DNA from: Eggerthellaceae bacterium
Lineage (GTDB): Bacteria > Actinomycetota > Coriobacteriia > Coriobacteriales > Eggerthellaceae
Assembly: GCA_900754495.1 (NCBI GenBank)
Contig: CAAEDC010000093.1
Span: 1-14,995 of the forward strand
Direction: 5' to 3'
Length of the DNA stretch: 14,995 nt
Position 1 is the stretch's first letter; each line of letters opens with the position of its first letter. The notes beneath the pieces are model-generated. The model saw only the letters and a list, made by a program, of their open reading frames with translations. It was not told the DNA's origin and did no database searches. Shown here one piece after another: positions 13,866 to 14,995 of the stretch. Made by a program: the position numbers and the translations under genes.

Positions 13866-14792
13866 ATGGCCGCGCAGCACGCGTCCGCCCTGGGCGCCCT
13901 TCTGGTCGACGACCGCTTCGACGGCGAGGTCTATCCCAACGAGCCCATGGCGCGCCACACCACCTACCGCATCGGCGGCCCCGCGCGCTATCTGGTGCGC
14001 GTGGACTCCGTCGGCGCGCTGCGCCATGTGGTCGAATGCGCCCTCGAGTGCTCCGCCCCCTGGGTCGTCGTCGGGCGCGGCAGCAACCTCCTCGTCGCCG
14101 ACGAGGGCTGGGACGGCGTCGTGATCACGCTCGGCCGCGATTTCCGCAAGCTGCGCTTCGACGAGGAGCACTCGCGTTTCTTCGTGGGCGCGGGCGTCCC
14201 CCTCTCCTCGGTGGTGCAGGAGGCGTTCAAGCGCTCGCTGGCGGGCTTGGAGTTCGCCGTCGGCACGCCGGGGACCATCGGCGGCGCCCTGCGCATGAAC
14301 GCCGGGTCCCGCGACGAATGGCTGGGCTCGCGCGTGGTCGCGGTGACCACCTACAGCCCCGATCGCGGCATGCGCCGCATCCCCGGATCCGACGTGGCGT
14401 GGGGCTACCGCACCAGTTCGTTTGCGCCCGACGAGGTGCTGGTCGAGTGCGAGATCGCGGTGGAGCCGGCAGATCCGTTCTTCATCCGCGGCAAGATGGA
14501 GGCATCCCTCGCGCGCCGCAAGAAGACCCAGCCGCTCGACAAGCCCTCGTGCGGCAGCGTGTTCAAAAACCCCGAGGGCGACTCCGCCGGCCGCCTGATC
14601 GAGCAGGTCGGCATGAAGGGCGCGACCGTGGGCGGCGCCCAGGTCTCCGAGGTGCACGCGAACTTCATCGTCAACGTCGGCGGCGCGACCGCCCGCGATG
14701 TGATGGAGCTCATCAAGACGATCCAAACGAAGGTGGCCCAGGCTTATGGCATCGAACTTTCGCCGGAAGTCCGCTTCCTCGGATTCGAATAG
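13866..14792 (+). CDS. murB: MurB, UDP-N-acetylenolpyruvoylglucosamine reductase (type II)
   Basis: FAD-dependent, NADPH-using cytoplasmic reductase that converts UDP-GlcNAc-enolpyruvate to UDP-MurNAc, the substrate of MurC encoded just upstream. The 308 aa product has the FAD-binding motifs HTTYRIGGPARYLV (31-44), VVGRGSNLLVADEGWDGVV (68-86) and GLEFAVGTPGTIGGALRMNA (127-146). Active-site regions are WGYRTSSF (179-186), KPSCGSVFKNP (226-236) with the proton-donating serine at S231, GRLIEQVGMKG (242-252) and EVHANFIVN (262-270). The C-terminal SPEVRFLGFE holds the conserved Glu (E301). The short length and GSVFKNP context indicate a type II enzyme, without the extra loop of E. coli-type I MurB. 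Its last 47 bp overlap the start of ftsQ in another frame. Confidence 0.96.
   Translation: MAAQHASALGALLVDDRFDGEVYPNEPMARHTTYRIGGPARYLVRVDSVGALRHVVECALECSAPWVVVGRGSNLLVADEGWDGVVITLGRDFRKLRFDEEHSRFFVGAGVPLSSVVQEAFKRSLAGLEFAVGTPGTIGGALRMNAGSRDEWLGSRVVAVTTYSPDRGMRRIPGSDVAWGYRTSSFAPDEVLVECEIAVEPADPFFIRGKMEASLARRKKTQPLDKPSCGSVFKNPEGDSAGRLIEQVGMKGATVGGAQVSEVHANFIVNVGGATARDVMELIKTIQTKVAQAYGIELSPEVRFLGFE
14729..14736 (+). promoter_or_regulatory. Ribosome binding site of ftsQ inside murB
   Basis: GAAGGTGG lies 9 nt before the ATG at 14746 and within the murB coding sequence, which supports an ftsQ start that overlaps murB. Confidence 0.5.
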
Positions 14793-14995
14793 GCGCGCCT
14801 CCTCGCGCCCGGACGCCCGCCGCGCCTCCGGACGTGCGCGCGCGCCGCGCGACGGCGCGGGGGACTGGCGCGCCGTCCCCGGAGGCCGCTACTCCCAGCA
14901 GCGCCCGCAGCAGCAGGGCCGCCCGCTCACGTCGGTGCGCATCGGGGATCTCGACCGCATCGAGCGCCAGGGCCGCGCCCAGCGCCGCTACAACC
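14746..14995 (+). CDS. ftsQ: FtsQ/DivIB-like division protein, N-terminal part (cut by window edge)
   Basis: A frame opens at ATG 14746, overlaps the end of murB by 47 bp in another frame, and stays open to the end of the window (83 codons). The encoded segment begins MASNFRRKSASSDSNRR and is polar, Gln/Ser-rich and strongly basic (20 Arg, 1 Lys against 7 Asp/Glu). It ends with TSVRIGDLDRIERQGRAQRR (62-81), as expected for the cytoplasmic tail that precedes the single membrane segment of FtsQ. The membrane segment, POTRA domain and beta domain would lie beyond the edge and cannot be checked. The call rests on the position directly after murB, where ftsQ usually lies in this gene order, and on the character of the tail. 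FtsQ is the bitopic divisome protein that partners FtsL and FtsB/DivIC. Confidence 0.75.
   Translation, partial: MASNFRRKSASSDSNRRASSRPDARRASGRARAPRDGAGDWRAVPGGRYSQQRPQQQGRPLTSVRIGDLDRIERQGRAQRRYN

Noticed and set aside
12753..14726. A 657-codon minus-strand open frame opposite murC and murB.
   Set aside because: Shadow of conserved genes; no domain-like sequence and no plausible start signal.
1..14995. CRISPR arrays, tRNA or rRNA genes, insertion sequences, toxin-antitoxin pairs or defence genes.
   Set aside because: None seen. The window is filled by co-directional dcw genes with spacers of at most about 110 bp after mraZ.

Overview
The window is a continuous, co-directional block of the classical division and cell wall (dcw) cluster, all on the + strand, in the order mraZ - rsmH - ftsL - ftsI - murE - murF - mraY - murD - ftsW - murG - murC - murB - ftsQ (cut by the right edge). 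GC content is high: roughly 55-65% in the first genes and 70-80% across murE to murB by hand counts of sample lines. The order is the standard one of Actinobacteria and Firmicutes, with murB between murC and ftsQ. High GC, short spacers, a penicillin-binding protein without C-terminal PASTA repeats, and MurE with the meso-diaminopimelate motif together suggest a high-GC actinobacterium, probably of the Coriobacteriia (Eggerthella-like). That placement is an inference from layout and protein style, not from a database search.

Layout. Positions 1-408 hold no gene I can defend. They contain two groups of TGGG-type repeats that look like MraZ operator boxes, and a good sigma70-type promoter (TTGCGA - 17 bp - TAGAAT, 338-366) whose spacer carries two of the boxes. 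mraZ (409-912) encodes the cluster's own regulator and rsmH (932-1888) the 16S rRNA C1402 N4-methyltransferase. A 107 bp spacer with a strong hairpin then leads into ftsL and ftsI (septal divisome). A consensus TATAAT near the 3' end of ftsI and a palindrome in the ftsI-murE gap suggest a secondary transcription start before murE. From murE to murB the genes are almost abutting (mostly 0-11 bp, 48 bp before murC). ftsQ begins inside murB, overlapping it by 47 bp.

Function. MurC, MurD, MurE and MurF add the stem peptide to UDP-MurNAc, which MurB forms from the enolpyruvyl precursor. MraY and MurG build lipid I and lipid II at the membrane. FtsW (SEDS glycosyltransferase) and FtsI (class B PBP transpeptidase) polymerise and crosslink septal wall, under a scaffold that includes FtsL and FtsQ. 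MraZ probably represses the whole block through the boxes upstream of its own gene.

I looked for an undescribed system and do not find one: every gene belongs to a well-known family. What deserves a second look is mainly regulatory: the two-part, two-strand box array upstream of mraZ, the rsmH-ftsL hairpin and the internal promoter before murE. The long Arg-rich cytoplasmic tails shared by FtsL, FtsI and FtsQ are also notable.
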